Origin: Nephrocerus scutellatus
Lineage: Eukaryota > Arthropoda > Insecta > Diptera > Pipunculidae
Assembly (NCBI GenBank): GCA_947095585.1
Contig: OX352763.1
Span: 109,471,908-109,535,907, forward strand
Length of the DNA stretch: 64,000 nucleotides
Direction: 5' to 3'
Shown: positions 34,401 through 45,634 of the stretch, one piece after another
How the letters are laid out: the number at the start of each line of letters is the position of its first letter
How positions within the stretch are numbered: the stretch's first letter is position 1
Notes under the pieces: model-generated
Told to the model about the DNA's origin: nothing
The model's database searches: none
What the model saw: the letters and a program-made list of their open reading frames with translations, nothing else
Position numbers and translations under genes: made by a program

Positions 34401-35609
34401 TGTTACCAACCCAAATCCGCGGTGGGAACTAAAAGGTTGGGGTTCATGTGTGTGCGGGTAGCGTAGCGCCCGGGATTAGATAGTTAACAATACATTTTTC
34501 CCTTAATTTCTGCTTTCGGATAAACAATAAACCATTCATATATTTTTTGATCAAGATCTTCACAATAAACACACAACGAACTCAAAATGAAATTTTTGAC
34601 AAACAAGCTAGATAGAGTTTGTTCTAGTTTTGCTTCATCATTAGGTTGTTGTATATATACCTTCACTTAGCGCTAAATGTTTGCTAAATTTCCAGTTTCA
34701 TTTGATGAATACCAATTAGGGGGAAAAAGCATAAAATACAATTTACATTTACTTTGCGAGAGTTTAGGTCAGGGTGATCGATTGAAGCCGGCTCGTAGTT
34801 AACTCGCATTATGTGTGTGCTTTGTATTCCACATTATCTACAGAGCAATAAAACAACCAAATGAACAACACAAACAATAAAATGTATTTACATTTTTATC
34901 TATGTATTTAAAAAATTTCTTCTCCATTAAAAATAAAATAAAAAAAACCACCCACAACCATTGTCTATGCGACTCAATCACCCTCATTATTTGGTAATTA
35001 GGTCGGAATGGGTACAACAAACCTTTACACAATGAGGTGGTAAACATTATTAACATTACGAATTTGGTGGCCTAAATGTTGTATGCTTCTTCTTCTTCTT
35101 TTTTGTTGGTGTCATGCTGAGTGCGAGTTGTTTAGTTTGTCATTTTTTTGCTTTGTTTGTTCTCAAATTGAATTTAATTGAGCGAAATTACGCGGCAAAC
35201 GTTGATGCGAGGATCAACAAAATGTTTGCTGAGGCTAAATATGTGTGCTGAGTGGTCAATTGTTATTGTTGCGAAGAAACGCCCATCAAAAAGTGAGCGT
35301 GTATGGTTTAGTGTCACGTCGTCTAAGAGTTTTGGGGAAAAAACAGCAAAATGTTAACAAATAGTTAAATAAATTGACATATCAACTTAGGCCGCTAGAC
35401 GGCAAGACCTTAACATAAGCGCTAAGTCTAGTAGGGCATTCCATTTACTGAGTATAGTTAAGATTTCTCTCTCGTGGTTTCGCTAACGTGTTGCATTTGC
35501 AAACCGAGTACCCGTGGTTCGGTGTAATTTTGTAAAGAATGTTTCTGTAATTCCTGATAGAACTTTAAATTGTAAAAACTAACACAAAAAATCTGTTTTC
35601 AATCAAATT
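34401..35609. other. unassigned DNA
   Basis: Contains GTAGCGTAGCGCCCGGGATT near 34,458, which resembles repeat ends common in insect genomes, but I found no partner in this window. A CTTCTTCTTCTTC microsatellite lies at 35,087-35,101. No gene, RNA or transposon domain was recognised. Confidence 0.45.
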
Positions 35610-35992
35610 GTTTTATTCATTCGAAAGACAAATATATGGCATTAAAACTTTCGGTTATAAGATCACTACAGCTGTTCTTGACAAAGTGCATTCTGGACGT
35701 CCAAATTCCGTGCACCGCAGGCCGTATGTCACAAATAACACAAATAATGTTGGCCTTTAAGGAGTCAATTGTTGCTGGCTTGTCAGGATAAAGAAGTGAC
35801 TTCAAATGGCACCACAGGAAATAAAAGAGAGGAAGCCTATTAAAAGGTCCATTTCTCGAGATCAACTCATCACCTAATTTTGATTTCAATTGGTCGATGG
35901 TTGCCGTCGCCGTATGGTATGTAGCGCCATCCTGGTGAAACCACATCTCGTCCGGATCAATGTCATCGATATTTTCAAACAAAAATATCAAA
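35610..35992 (-). mobile_element. Tc1/mariner-type transposase, C-terminal relic
   Basis: The minus-strand frame from 35,991 reads DEMWFHQDGATYHTATATID, with the second catalytic Asp in QDGAT. It continues through DELISRNGPFNRLP, then FYFLWCHLKSLLYPDKPATI and IWTSRMHFV, close to the end of the protein. The block that normally carries the third catalytic residue (PPRSxDLTPLD) is deleted between NRLP and FYFLW, so it is inactive. The N-terminal half is missing. The fragment at 39.3 kb holds the complementary half of a similar protein. Confidence 0.85.
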
Positions 35993-36004
35993 ATCTAGGA
36001 TTAG

Positions 36005-38195
36005 AGAGGTATGCTTTCGGTTTTACAAAGCTAACTCTATTGAGGAAAACCGAACAAATTTTAAACGAGCCAGAAATGATTGCAATGCTCATCTTCGGCG
36101 AGTCAAATTCGCCTACGACCAAAAATTGAGGCAAAAAATACTACAATGTCCCAAAGGCAGTACAAATTTTTGGTCATTCGTGAAAAGAATCAAGAATACA
36201 GCCTCTTTGTCGTTTCCAACGCTCGTTTATAATAACATTTCAGTTGTCAGCTCCACGCTTCCAGATTGAGCATTGCTACCGCCTTCACCTCCGAGTATTG
36301 GACACTCTATGGGACAGTTATTCATTCGTACTCGTGCAGTTGCTAGAGTTTTAAATGATCTCAACACTCACAAATCCGCTGGGCCTGATGGTATTTCCCC
36401 ATTAGTTCTTAAACAGGTGTTCTTACAAGTTGGCATTACCATTGCGTAAGCTTTTCCATCTATCCTATTCCTCTGGACTCTTCCCGAGAAGTTGGAAAAC
36501 AGCCTTTGTCCAGGCCATATCCAAAAAAGATGAGCCGTTGTATCCTTCTTCGTACCGACCCATAACACTACCTTCCATCGTCATGGAAACGGTGATCAAT
36601 TTTCAGCTCACGAAATATCTTGAAACCAAAAAAATCCTTCGTGACCGGCAGTACGGATTTCGTTGGCAACGTTCCACTGGTGATTTGATGGTATATCTTA
36701 CCGAACAGTGTAACCGGTCTTTGCATCAATTTGGTGCGAGCAAAGCTGTTGTACTCGATATTTCCAAAGCATTTGACAGAGTTTGGCATATCAAGCTCTT
36801 TTGTCCAAAATGCGTGCTTATAGAGTTTCTAATAAACTGCTTCATTGAATTAGCAGCTATCTTTTGGACTGCTTAATTCAAGTTGTTTTGGACGGTTTCA
36901 AGTCTAAAGTATATTACTAAAATGCTAGCGTTCCCCAGGGCTCTGTTTTGTCCCCGGCTCTCTTCCTCATTTTTATTAATGATCTCTTATCTGTGACTTC
37001 TAAACCAATTCACTCTTTCGCCGACGACAGCACTCTCAGCTTCTCATAGAAGTTTGAGGAACGTCCTTCCACTTCTCATGTGGAACTCAAACAACAACGT
37101 ATGTTAAGCACGTTAAATTCGGACCTAAAAAGCATAACAAAATGGAGAGAAAACAATCGAGTAGAACATAACGCTTCCAAAACCCAATGCTGTCTTCTAT
37201 CGTCTAAGCGAATCCTAAATCCCATTATCCATGAATGGCACTTGCATCGAGGAAACTGAAAATTTCGCAATTCTCGGTATGTGCGTTAACGACAAGCTTT
37301 GTTGGAAGGACCAAATATTTAATAATAATATTCGGCGCGACAGACCATTGCAGTCCAAGGCCTAGCTTCTCGCGACCATTTGTGTTTCGCATGTATATTT
37401 TAGGATACAAATGGAAGGGACCTACAATTTAAGGCCGGATCCGAACGGCGAATTGAGAAGCTTTCCGTGACAAGTTATTACTCTCGAAACGTTTGTCACC
37501 GATTCGCGAGAACTGGGACACCGTGAAAAATACTTTTGGTGTTACTGGGATGGGAACCACGAACCTTCTGCTCAGTAGCCACGCGCATTTCCACTGAAAC
37601 ACGGCGCCGTCGCCAAAAATGCTTCGAAATGTTTAGGTTTTCCAGCCCGGTGGAAGAAATATTTCACTCCTTCTGATCTGGCTACTATCTACAAGGCTTT
37701 TATTTGCCCTAAACTTGAGTATAATTGTCATATCTGGTCTGGTGCGCCTAAAATTACCTTGCATCAGTTAGATAAACTACAAAACCATGCGATAAAACTT
37801 ATCGGTGACGCAAATATAGCGAATTCAATAAGTTCGCTTGAACACCGCAGGAAAGGTGCGTTTCTTCCACCAGCGGTGCTCAAAAGAAATAGTCAGCTGC
37901 ATGCCACCTCTCCTTGAATTCAACCGCAGTACTCGTGGTGCTCTTAATACTCATCAGTTTACCCTCAAGCCTATCTTCGGATGTACAGTTAAATTCAGGG
38001 ATTCGTTATTCAGCCGTACAACACGTATGTGGAATGCTCTGTTAAACTCTGTCTTTCCACATCTCTATAATCCACAGGCGGCATTCACGGCACAAGCTCA
38101 TAGACTTCTCCTCTTTTCTCCTCCTTTTTCTTAACGCTCACGCTGTGCCAGGCATTATAAGGGTGTGAACCCCTTTACGCGTGCGGGAAAACAGT
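36005..38195 (+). mobile_element. CR1/Jockey-like family F, longest copy
   Basis: Plus-strand ORF2 relic from the pre-RT region to the 3-prime end. 36,340-36,420 reads LNTHKSAGPDGISPLVLK. 36,430-36,780 is the RT start (SSYRPITLPSIVMETVINFQ, RQYGFRWQRSTGD, VVLDISKAFDRVWH). 36,930-37,050 has [12 protein letters not shown], then [12 protein letters not shown] with the active site intact. 37,080-37,300 is the thumb. After an inserted SINE, 37,616-38,134 resumes with ASKCLGF and EYNCHIWSGAPKITLHQLDK, then a final segment ending in TRMWNALLNSVFPHLYNPQA. It ends with GCTGTGCCAGGCATTATAAG. At least four frameshifts are present. Confidence 0.9.
37405..37615 (-). mobile_element. tRNA-derived SINE nested in family F
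   Basis: On the minus strand the element begins at 37,615 (GGCGACGGCGCCG). A box A-like TGTTTCAGTGG follows (37,602-37,592), then a box B-like GGTTCCCATCC (37,556-37,546, consensus GGTTCGAATCC). The body ends near AGGTCCCTTCCATTTGT at 37,407, a stretch I remember as a common SINE body in fly genomes. It splits the family F coding sequence between the thumb and the ASKCLGF block, so it inserted later. Pol III promoter boxes are degenerate. Confidence 0.65.
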
Positions 38196-38299
38196 TTTTT
38201 AAATAATTTGTGTTTTAATTTTGTTTTGTTGGTTAAACGGTTAACCGCTTATTAACTATTCGGAAATTTACTATTCAATCACAATCCTCTATAAGTTCA

Positions 38300-38825
38300 T
38301 TCAGATACTGGCTTACGCAGATGATATTGACATCGTTAGTAGAAACCCAAGAGCTGTACAGAAAGCTTCATCCAGAAATCTGGGGCTGCACATAAATGAG
38401 AGCAAAACAAAGTAAATACATGGTGGCCACGTCTACGAGTAGAAGATCCAACATTGGTTCCTCAATTCAAATAGTGGAGCGCGTATTTAAAGTAGTGCAA
38501 TCCTTTAACTAACTCGGATCAACTATAGCAGCCGAGCGTTACCGCGATGTTGACATCGTGAAGAAAATTAAGCTCGGTAGGCTCCGGTGGGCAGGACACC
38601 TAGCTCGTATGAGCAAAGAGGATCCTGCTCGGAAAGTCCTTTGCGGTAGGATTTATGGAACACGACAGAGAGGCCGGCCAAGCTACGCTGTAAGGATGGC
38701 GTAGACCAGGACGCCCAGAGTTTAGGGATGCCAAACTGGATGACATCCGATGGACCGGTGGAGAGACTTTTTGCGGGTGGCCAGGACCGGACCCCGGTTG
38801 TAGAGCCAAATATGATGATGATTCC
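38300..38825 (+). mobile_element. RTE-like family B copy (RT active site to tail)
   Basis: Plus strand. 38,305-38,400 reads ILAYADDIDIVSRNPRAVQK, with the catalytic motif intact, then a small deletion, then NLGLHINESKTK and a stop. 38,450-38,520 is the thumb start. A deletion leads to VDIVKKIKLGRLRWAGHLAR (38,550-38,610). 38,640-38,820 gives the C-terminus and tail (TTGTAGAGCCAAATATGATG). It complements the 24-kb copy, which lost the YADD block. Confidence 0.82.
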
Positions 38826-39316
38826 TAAGCATCATAACTTCAAGTTGCATATTTGGATAACTGGTTTACATCAGTAAGCCTCATTACAATGGGGATATTT
38901 GCTGTCCGAAAAAATCATATTAGAAATTGTGAGTTACTATCAGATGCTGACTTGAAACGAGAAAGGTGTTGATATGACATAAAATGTGAAACCAATCAGA
39001 ACTTATCACTATAAACTGTGGTTTAACAATAAATCAGTGCAATTAGTATCTTCATGTGTAGGAGTTCAACCAGTTGCGTTTTGCAAACGTTGGACCGCAC
39101 AAGAAAAACGGTATCCACAAACTAACTCCTACGGCTGTTTTATTGAGTTTTTTTTTAATTTGCTAACTTGTAGCCTTTGTAAGTGGCTTTATTGCATAAA
39201 GACATAAAATAGGTAAGTTTTATTACACCACTCCGTCTAATAGTCATAAAATAAAACTTAACTTAAATATCTTTTTTCACATTGAATCCTTCTTTTACTA
39301 ATCTAAAATGATTGTA

Positions 39317-39906
39317 TCGGGTGTTTCAACAGGTGCGCTTCAACTTTTCTCCGATAGGGACGGCGAACGACGCCATATTTTTTATTGTTCTTTTGTCATT
39401 TGGAAACTTCATTAGTATACATTTCATCATGGAACGCTACACATGTGAACAGCGATTGCAAATCGTGCAAATTTTTATCAAAATAATCGTTCTGTTGCCG
39501 CTACTTTAAATTCAGATTTTCACCGAAAAATCATCTCCAGCGATGAGGCTCACCTTTGGCTAGAAGGATTTGTCAACAAGCAAAATATGCATTACTGGGC
39601 AGAAAGCAACCCACACGTGATTCATGAGGCACCGTTGCATCCCGTAAAAGTCACTGTTTGGTGCGGATTACATGCCGGCGGCGTCATTGGGCCATATTTT
39701 TTCATCGACGATAACGATCGCACGTTCAAAGATTGGACTTCGTAAAACGTGCACGCGGTGGTCATGCAAAAGAAATCGAGTTTCATACTTATATGTATCA
39801 TATGTATATGTTCAAATTCGTTAATAAAAAAAAAGTTAGTTCAAAAGTCGAACAGTTTGTGTTTTATTCAAAAAAAAAGTTGAAGTGCTCTTATTGAAAA
39901 ACCCTG
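39317..39906 (+). mobile_element. 590-bp internally deleted mariner-like element with TIRs
   Basis: Imperfect terminal inverted repeats of about 32 bp: left GGGTGTTTCAACAGGTGCGC then TTCAACTTTT, right (reverse complement) GGGTTTTTCAATAAGAGCAC then TTCAACTTTT. They match at 25 of 32 positions and are flanked by TA on both sides (39,315-39,316 and 39,907-39,908). Inside, the frame starts MERYTCEQRLQIVQIFI (39,429). After a deletion it continues IISSDEAHLWLEGFVNKQNM (first catalytic Asp region), then KVTVWCGLHAGGVIGPYFF, and then jumps to the end. The second and third catalytic residues are gone. This is a classic non-autonomous derivative. Confidence 0.85.
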
Positions 39907-41135
39907 TACTATGGAATAACATTTAATATAAAAATGTGACTGTTAACAAATGGATATATCTATTCAGATACGGCCCTATACCTGGGGGGCCAACAACGCA
40001 GGCAGCTCTGACTGCAACTTTTATTAGATGCTTCATAGTTTTTGTATTTTTGTATAAGTAGTAGTAGTAGTAGTAGTAATAAATTGTTCTGTTTATTTTT
40101 CACATTTTTTGTATAAAACGCATAGTGAGGAAAAGAGTAAAAAAAAAAACATAAATTAGGAAAATAACATTATAGGACTTTAATTGGCCATTAAAAATTG
40201 TAATTGATATTTTCTAGTCCTTATTCATTTCATACGCCTTTCATTTTGAATTGGGGTAAACACAATCACTTATCCTGCCGAATGCAGGTCATCCATGGTC
40301 ACCGTATTTACTGTTGCTTTTAAGGGGCTTTTAAATATACGCCGGCACCTCCAGAAATAGGCATGACACAGGAAGCAAATTGTATTTTTAAGAAAATTCC
40401 TTACCACTCTATCGCATAATAAAAATGCCATCACCAATTTGCCGTATTATTGGTTGCTATTGCGATTGCTATTGCTACTTCTGTGTAGATATTTGTATTA
40501 ATATTCCGTCATAGATATAATAATCGAAGGCTAATATGTGTCTTCGAGCAGCGGTACGGTCCGGTCCGGTCCTCGTTCACACCTTTGTTGTTTAAGCATC
40601 AAATATATTGCCGAAGCGTAAATTCCGCTGGCTTTGTTTATGTGAGGTTAATTGGGGGCGGCGATAAATTTTTGGTAGGTAGGTAAGCGGCTGGCGCTGG
40701 CACTGGCACTGGCGCGATAGGAGAATCAATTTCTAGAAATACTAAATCCATATAGCAATTAAATATTTATTTCTGATCATTTGTGTATTCGGTAAATTGG
40801 TAAATGCTGTTTGTTCGTTCGTTTGTTTCTCTCTTTTTCTGTCGAGTATTGGTATTCACGGTTTTGATGTTTTGCATTTGCATGCAATCGATTTTGGGTT
40901 AATAGTGATGTGGTGGTGGTGATGCCGTATGTTCAGTATAGGGTGTGGAGTTTTTGGTATTGCAAAGTTACATTTGGGTTTGTTACTACACAGAGTATGT
41001 TGTTGTTTTGAAATAGGAATGCTGATTGCAGTAGCAGTGGAAGTTGCCACAAAAAAGTTCTTAAAATCTTATCAAATATTTCTAGAATATGAGCTTAAGG
41101 ACTCTTATGAAATACAAAAAAAAAAGTAAATATAA
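39907..41135. other. unassigned DNA with short simple repeats
   Basis: Holds AGT triplets at about 40,057-40,080, GGTCCGGTCCGGTCC near 40,560 and a CTGGCACTGG run near 40,695. The minus strand at 41,050-40,856 is open and His/Thr/Pro/Ile-rich, which reflects low complexity rather than a gene. No transposon domain was recognised. Confidence 0.45.
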
Positions 41136-41285
41136 AAAGAACGTGACACGCATCATACGAGGAATATAAAAAATGCAACTTTGGACTTCAGCTTTCTAGG
41201 TCGTGTGGAAAGTGCTGAAAAGCACCTCAAAGTGTTCGAAAATGCAGACAAAAAGTGGTCAAGTCAAGTTAAAAAAAAAGCTTTT
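41136..41285 (+). repeat. noncoding repeat family, copy at 41.1 kb
   Basis: AACGTGACACGCATCATACG, then GGAATATAAAAAATGCAACT, TCAGCTTTCTAGGTCGTGTG and TGGTCAAGTCAAGTTAAAAA. The same left-to-right order and the same right end (GTCAAGTCAAGTTAAAAA) occur at 15,860-15,985. Here there is one unit only, without tandem amplification, which helps define the natural unit and right boundary. Confidence 0.75.
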
Positions 41286-41929
41286 AGAAACAGTTCATAG
41301 GTACGAGTATCTGATGTTGCACAGTGCACACTACAACTTGAGAGACTTACAATACCAGATTTTTCATTAAGAGCGCCCCATTTTGTTCTCGGTTTTTTAA
41401 TGAAACAACTTAATTTAATATATTAAAAATGATGTTTAGGTTAAAGTTCCATAGATGCCATTTATTATGGAGAACAAAAATTGTCCTCCACGGCAATGGT
41501 TGCATGAGTTAATGCACAAATCTCAATTTTTCATTACTTGTTTGCATAAATCTGGAGATATATATGCTGGCAAATTCGCATTCGTAATTGGTCCTGAGGT
41601 TCTGGCTTATCAGTACAGACCATGGACTTTATACAGCCTCGAGGAAAAAAGCACAGAGGCATTAAATTATACGAACGTGGCGGTCAGTTGCCTATAGTCC
41701 GATTCTGAAGAGAACTCGGTCACCGAACTTCAATAACTCAATTGTTTTTCTAGCTGAGTAGTCTTCTTGAAACCGCATATTTGCTCAAAGTCTTGAAAGA
41801 GGTCTTAAAATAAGTTTAAAAAAAGTATTACGGCATTTTTTTATGGAGGCTCTTAAATTCCTTTGCGATAGAACAAAAGTAGCATCATACTCTTTAATGA
41901 AGTGTTCGTTTTATTCAAAACTAGGGGAA
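41286..41929. other. unassigned DNA
   Basis: An 80-codon open frame at 41,455-41,697 (+) starts at an ATG but shows no motif I can name. Nothing else is recognisable here. I leave it as intergenic. Confidence 0.4.
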
Positions 41930-42490
41930 ATACCCAACGTTGCCCGGCTACCACCACACTACCAAGACTCACCTTAAGTTACCCCAACACCCCCTCCACC
42001 TACCACAAAAATCTCCGCTATTTATCAATTGCACGGTCTTCAAGTCATCACGTCAACCCCCTAAACACATACAAATATCCACTGCAACCATATTCTTAAG
42101 GCGTTTCCGTTTCTCTTTTACGCCCGCTTTCTCAACCCCAGGACTTTCCCTGCAATTAGAGCGAGTCCTATCGCTTGACCGTAGTTGTTTCTGGTATCTT
42201 CGTGGCGAAGGGCAGCCGTGTTGACTCGACTCTGATTCGCGGATGCAGTCTTTCGTGAGGATGCAATCCGCGCTCGGAGTCGCTGCCCGGCTGCCTCCAC
42301 CACTCGACTCCAGACCAACTGACTACCAAGACCCACCAAAAGATACCCCAAAAACACCTCCACATACCATAAATATCACCGGTATTTATCATACGTACGG
42401 TCTTCAAGTCAATCTCATACAAATAATGACTAGCCAACCACCACGTCAACCCCCTAAACACCATCACCACACTAACCACCTAGAAACATC
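41930..42490 (+). repeat. C-rich long direct repeat (two units, about 345 bp apart)
   Basis: Unit 1 at about 41,940-42,085 and unit 2 at about 42,285-42,480 share TGCCCGGCT, CTACCAAGACYCACC, CCCCAACACC/CCCCAAAAACACC, TATTTATCAA/TATTTATCAT, ACGGTCTTCAAGTCA and CGTCAACCCCCTAAACAC in the same order. The plus strand of both is strikingly poor in G. The spacer (42,100-42,283) is GC-richer. Its minus strand can be read as INTAALRHEDTRNNYGQAI-like residues, reminiscent of an RTE linker, with low certainty. Confidence 0.6.
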
Positions 42491-42589
42491 CACCCCAAGC
42501 GTCCCCAACTCTCGGATCCATATGTGAGTACTGGTATGACCATTAACTTGTCACCAGCAGCTTGGATGTAATGGTTAGATTCCTGGATT

Positions 42590-43560
42590 TGAAGAGTAGG
42601 CTTTGTTGGCTTTAAACAACCGTGCTGCTACAGTTGAACCGAGATAGTTAAAGCATTGCACTACTTTAATTGAGGGACCAATGTTGTATCTTCTGCCACC
42701 CATGTACTTTGTTTTGCTATAATTTAGGTGCAGTCCCAGATTTCGTGCTGCCTGCTCGATCTGGATGAAAGCTTCCTGTACGGCTCTTGGGTTTCTACCA
42801 AAGATGTTAATGTCGTCTGCTTTATGTAGAAATGTGTTCCACTGTACTGCCTAAACACTGCCTCCATACCTATTTTAGCATTCATATCCCCCAGAATGAT
42901 TTTTACATCATACTGAAGGGCAGGCATGGAGTTCCCGTTCGACTGATTCAAAGAATTCTTCTTTTTACTCATCTGGGGTTGTCTCTGTAAGTGCATGAAT
43001 GTTTATGAGGCTTATGTTTTTAAATCGGCCCCGCACGTGAAGGGTGCATACCCGTTCATTTACTGCGTTAAAGCCGATACCGGTGGGTTTCATTCTTTTG
43101 CTGGTTAGAAACCCCACCCCGAACACATGATGCCTTGCATGACAGCTGTAATATATGTCATATTCTGATTTTTGTACGACACCATTCCCCGTCCCCAAAA
43201 TCTCCTGGATTGCTGTTATGTTAGCATTATATTTGGACAGGTTATCGGCTAGCTGCTGTGCAGCTCGAGCTCTATACAGTGAGCGTACGTTTCATGAGAA
43301 AATTCTTAAATCGTTTAGCCGTTTTCGTTGCCGCGGTCGTCGTCGTTCATCAGTGTATCGGAGGCTGATTTTGGGTTCCGTAATAATAATTTTTTGCATC
43401 GATTGGCCTGGCGCCTACCTTACTTTGAAGGGACTAGCCCGATCATTCAGCTTTTCCTGTATTGGAGGAAATTTACCGGCGGCCACCACGTGATAATTGC
43501 GGCCACCTACAATTCTGATGCATTCTGTGGATTACCCCTATTGATATCTTGATGGTTGAC
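42590..43560 (-). mobile_element. RTE-like family B copy (endonuclease joined to RT end)
   Basis: Minus strand. 43,200-42,970 is the endonuclease (YYSCHARHHVFGVGFLTSKR, then VNERVCTLHVRGRFKNISLI). 42,930-42,840 is VKIILGDMNAKIGMEAVFRQ, with the GDxN catalytic block intact. A deletion of the remaining endonuclease and most of RT follows. 42,820-42,690 reads ADDINIFGRNPRAVQEAFIQ, then NLGLHLNYSKTKYMGG. It ends in the thumb near 42,600. 43,560-43,290 is probably the 5-prime part (one stretch encodes NDDDRGNENG), but it has no known domain. Confidence 0.82.
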
Positions 43561-44258
43561 CACCATCATTTTTCGGTATAAGTTATTCTAAAAGTCGAAA
43601 GTAACAATCACCCTGTAATTAACCACTCAAAGTGCTATTTCCAGCAGCAAAATAATAATTATCATTCCACTTCGTTACAAATATATTCATGCCTCCCCTG
43701 TCTTCAGCAAGCAAGCGATAGATGCTATTTACCATCACCTGACTGTCTAATATCAATCGCCTCGCAGTACGTTATTAATTTTTCAAAAATATTTTGCTAA
43801 TAAATCATTGATTGAATAAATAAGAAATTGCAATTAAATGCTTTTAAACTAAACAGACTGCAAAAGAATAGAGCTTTTAATTTTCCAACGATTCTACCTG
43901 CACACTACACCCATACATAACCACGCACAATGTGGAAATTTTTTCGAAAGACTGGACGTTTCGCTTAAACAATTTCCATGGCATAGATGCATTTTAATTT
44001 TCTAATTATTTGTGTTTTGTTTTTTAAAAATAAATAAACTTTTGAATATATGTATGTGTTATATATTGTAATAAAACAACAACAAAACAGGAATATGCCG
44101 AGAAAAAATATAAACTTTATAAGGGAAGACAAACTCCAGCAATTGTAAAATTTGTAGAAACCAAAAAAGGAGCAACAACAGTCAGGTGTCGAAAATTGTA
44201 ATTTGACTTTGTAATATCGTTTTCGTTGTCTTTTTCGTGATAAACAATTCTTTTTGTT
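43561..44258. other. unassigned AT-rich DNA
   Basis: No gene, RNA or transposon domain was recognised. It separates a minus-strand family B copy from a plus-strand family D copy. Confidence 0.5.
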
Positions 44259-45434
44259 GTGTTGGTAACTTTATATGTTAAGGTACTCGAACGGACAACG
44301 GCAAACGAGCTTCAGAAGCTTCAAAGAATTGCCTGTCTAGGTATTACAGGTGCTATGCGTACCTGCCCTACGACAGCATTAGAAGCTATCGTAGGGCTTT
44401 CGCCCCTACAAATCTTCATTAGGAAGACGGCCGCTAGATGCGCCATAAAGCTGCAACTAGAATATAAGTATAAGCCAGGCGACTTTGTGGGACACCTGAG
44501 AATTCTCAACTCAATTCCCGAAAGAGACATGTTCTACACAATACCGGACGTTATGGTCAGGGAGTATACTGTTTCGGCAGGTTATTTGAGGTAGAAATCT
44601 TAGACCGTGCAAGCTGGTCAAATGGTGTTCCGACACTAGACGCTAATGGTCCAGTTTGGTTCACATATGGATCAAAGATGGATTCTGGATTTGGTGCTGC
44701 TGTCTTCGGACCCAATGCAAAGGTCTCGATACCAATGGGAGTAAGTCCAACGATCTTCCAGGCTGAACTCCATGTCATAGAGATCTGCGCTAGATTAAAC
44801 CTTAGTAAAGGCGTTAACGGCGAGAGAATATATATCTATTCAGATAGCCAGGCAGCACTCAAAGCTTTGTCGTCCAAGTCAATGGACTCGTTAACAGTTA
44901 AAAGCTGCTACGATGCATTGCAATCATTGGCCATACACAACAGGGTGGGTTAAGCTCGGTTGGGTACCAGGTCATCGAGGTATTGCAGGCAACGAAACTG
45001 CAAATGAACTGGCTAGGGCTGGTTGGGAAACTGCGTTCATAGGACCTGAACCCTTTTGTGGCGTCAATTGGAGTGCCGACACAAAGCTGAATAACTGTTG
45101 GGAGGGCAAACTTCGCCTGGCTCAATGGGAAAATACCCCGGGGATAAGGCAATCCAAACAACTGATCAGACCCTTCTCATATAAAGAAATCCTGTATTTA
45201 GATAAAGGCAGCATTAGGAAACTAGTGAGTTTTCTAACTGGACACTGTGGCCTGAGATATCTTCTTAACAAAGTTGGTGTGGGCTCTGTGACAGCATGTA
45301 GGTTCTATGCGGATACGTTCTCAGCGAATGACCAGCACTTATTTGGTTAAGGAGACGCATATTCCATAAGGAAATATGCTCGGCAGCGGAGTTAAAAAGC
45401 TCTGCTACTAAGGACATTCTTTCTTTCATTAGGA
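44259..45434 (+). mobile_element. LOA/R1-like family D (connection, RNase H, C-terminus)
   Basis: Plus strand. 44,283-44,590 is the region after RT (LQKLQRIACLGITGAMRTCP, then ALEAIVGLSPLQIFIRKTAA). 44,655-45,010 is RNase H: FTYGSKMDSGFGAAVFGP, FQAELHVIEICA, IYSDSQAALKAL, WVPGHRGIAGNETANELARA. Of the four acidic active-site positions, the first is Tyr (TYGS for TDGS) and the last is Asn (ETAN for xxAD), so it is inactive. 45,060-45,350 is the C-terminal part (KLVSFLTGHCGLRYLLNKVG), and the Cys/His module is lost near 45,350. The RT itself is absent. Confidence 0.85.
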
Positions 45435-45620
45435 AAGTTGTTGTTTAGTTTTACCGGAAGACAGATTTGTTTACAGAGAGTGAATGTAATATGTGCTTTA
45501 TTCTCCATTTGGAAAGCCATTTAGATTTTTCTTCTAATTTTTCTTGTAGAATTATTGACGCTATTTGAGGATTTTCGTGTGAAGCCACGATAAATAAGAT
45601 ATAATACTGGACACAGTACA
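45435..45620 (-). mobile_element. Jockey-clade RT fragment, copy 2
   Basis: Nearly identical to 8,930-9,190: GTTGTTTAGTTTTACCGG, TTTGTTTACAGAGAGTGAAT, then TCCATTTGGAAAGCC. A 15-bp gap (present at 8.98 kb) and loss of the FADD block are evident. The minus strand encodes the RT thumb. Copy 1 is also preceded by an RNase H element, but of another family. Confidence 0.75.
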
Positions 45621-45634
45621 TTTCGATTTGTTAC

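Noticed and set aside
37546..37602. tRNA gene
   Set aside because: Only degenerate A- and B-box-like sequences and no cloverleaf. It is the head of a SINE.
41455..41697. 80-codon ATG-started ORF as a host gene
   Set aside because: No motif, no splice context and no similarity that I can recognise. Left unassigned.
43155..43493. 112-codon plus-strand open frame
   Set aside because: Antisense to the family B 5-prime part and endonuclease start. No domain.
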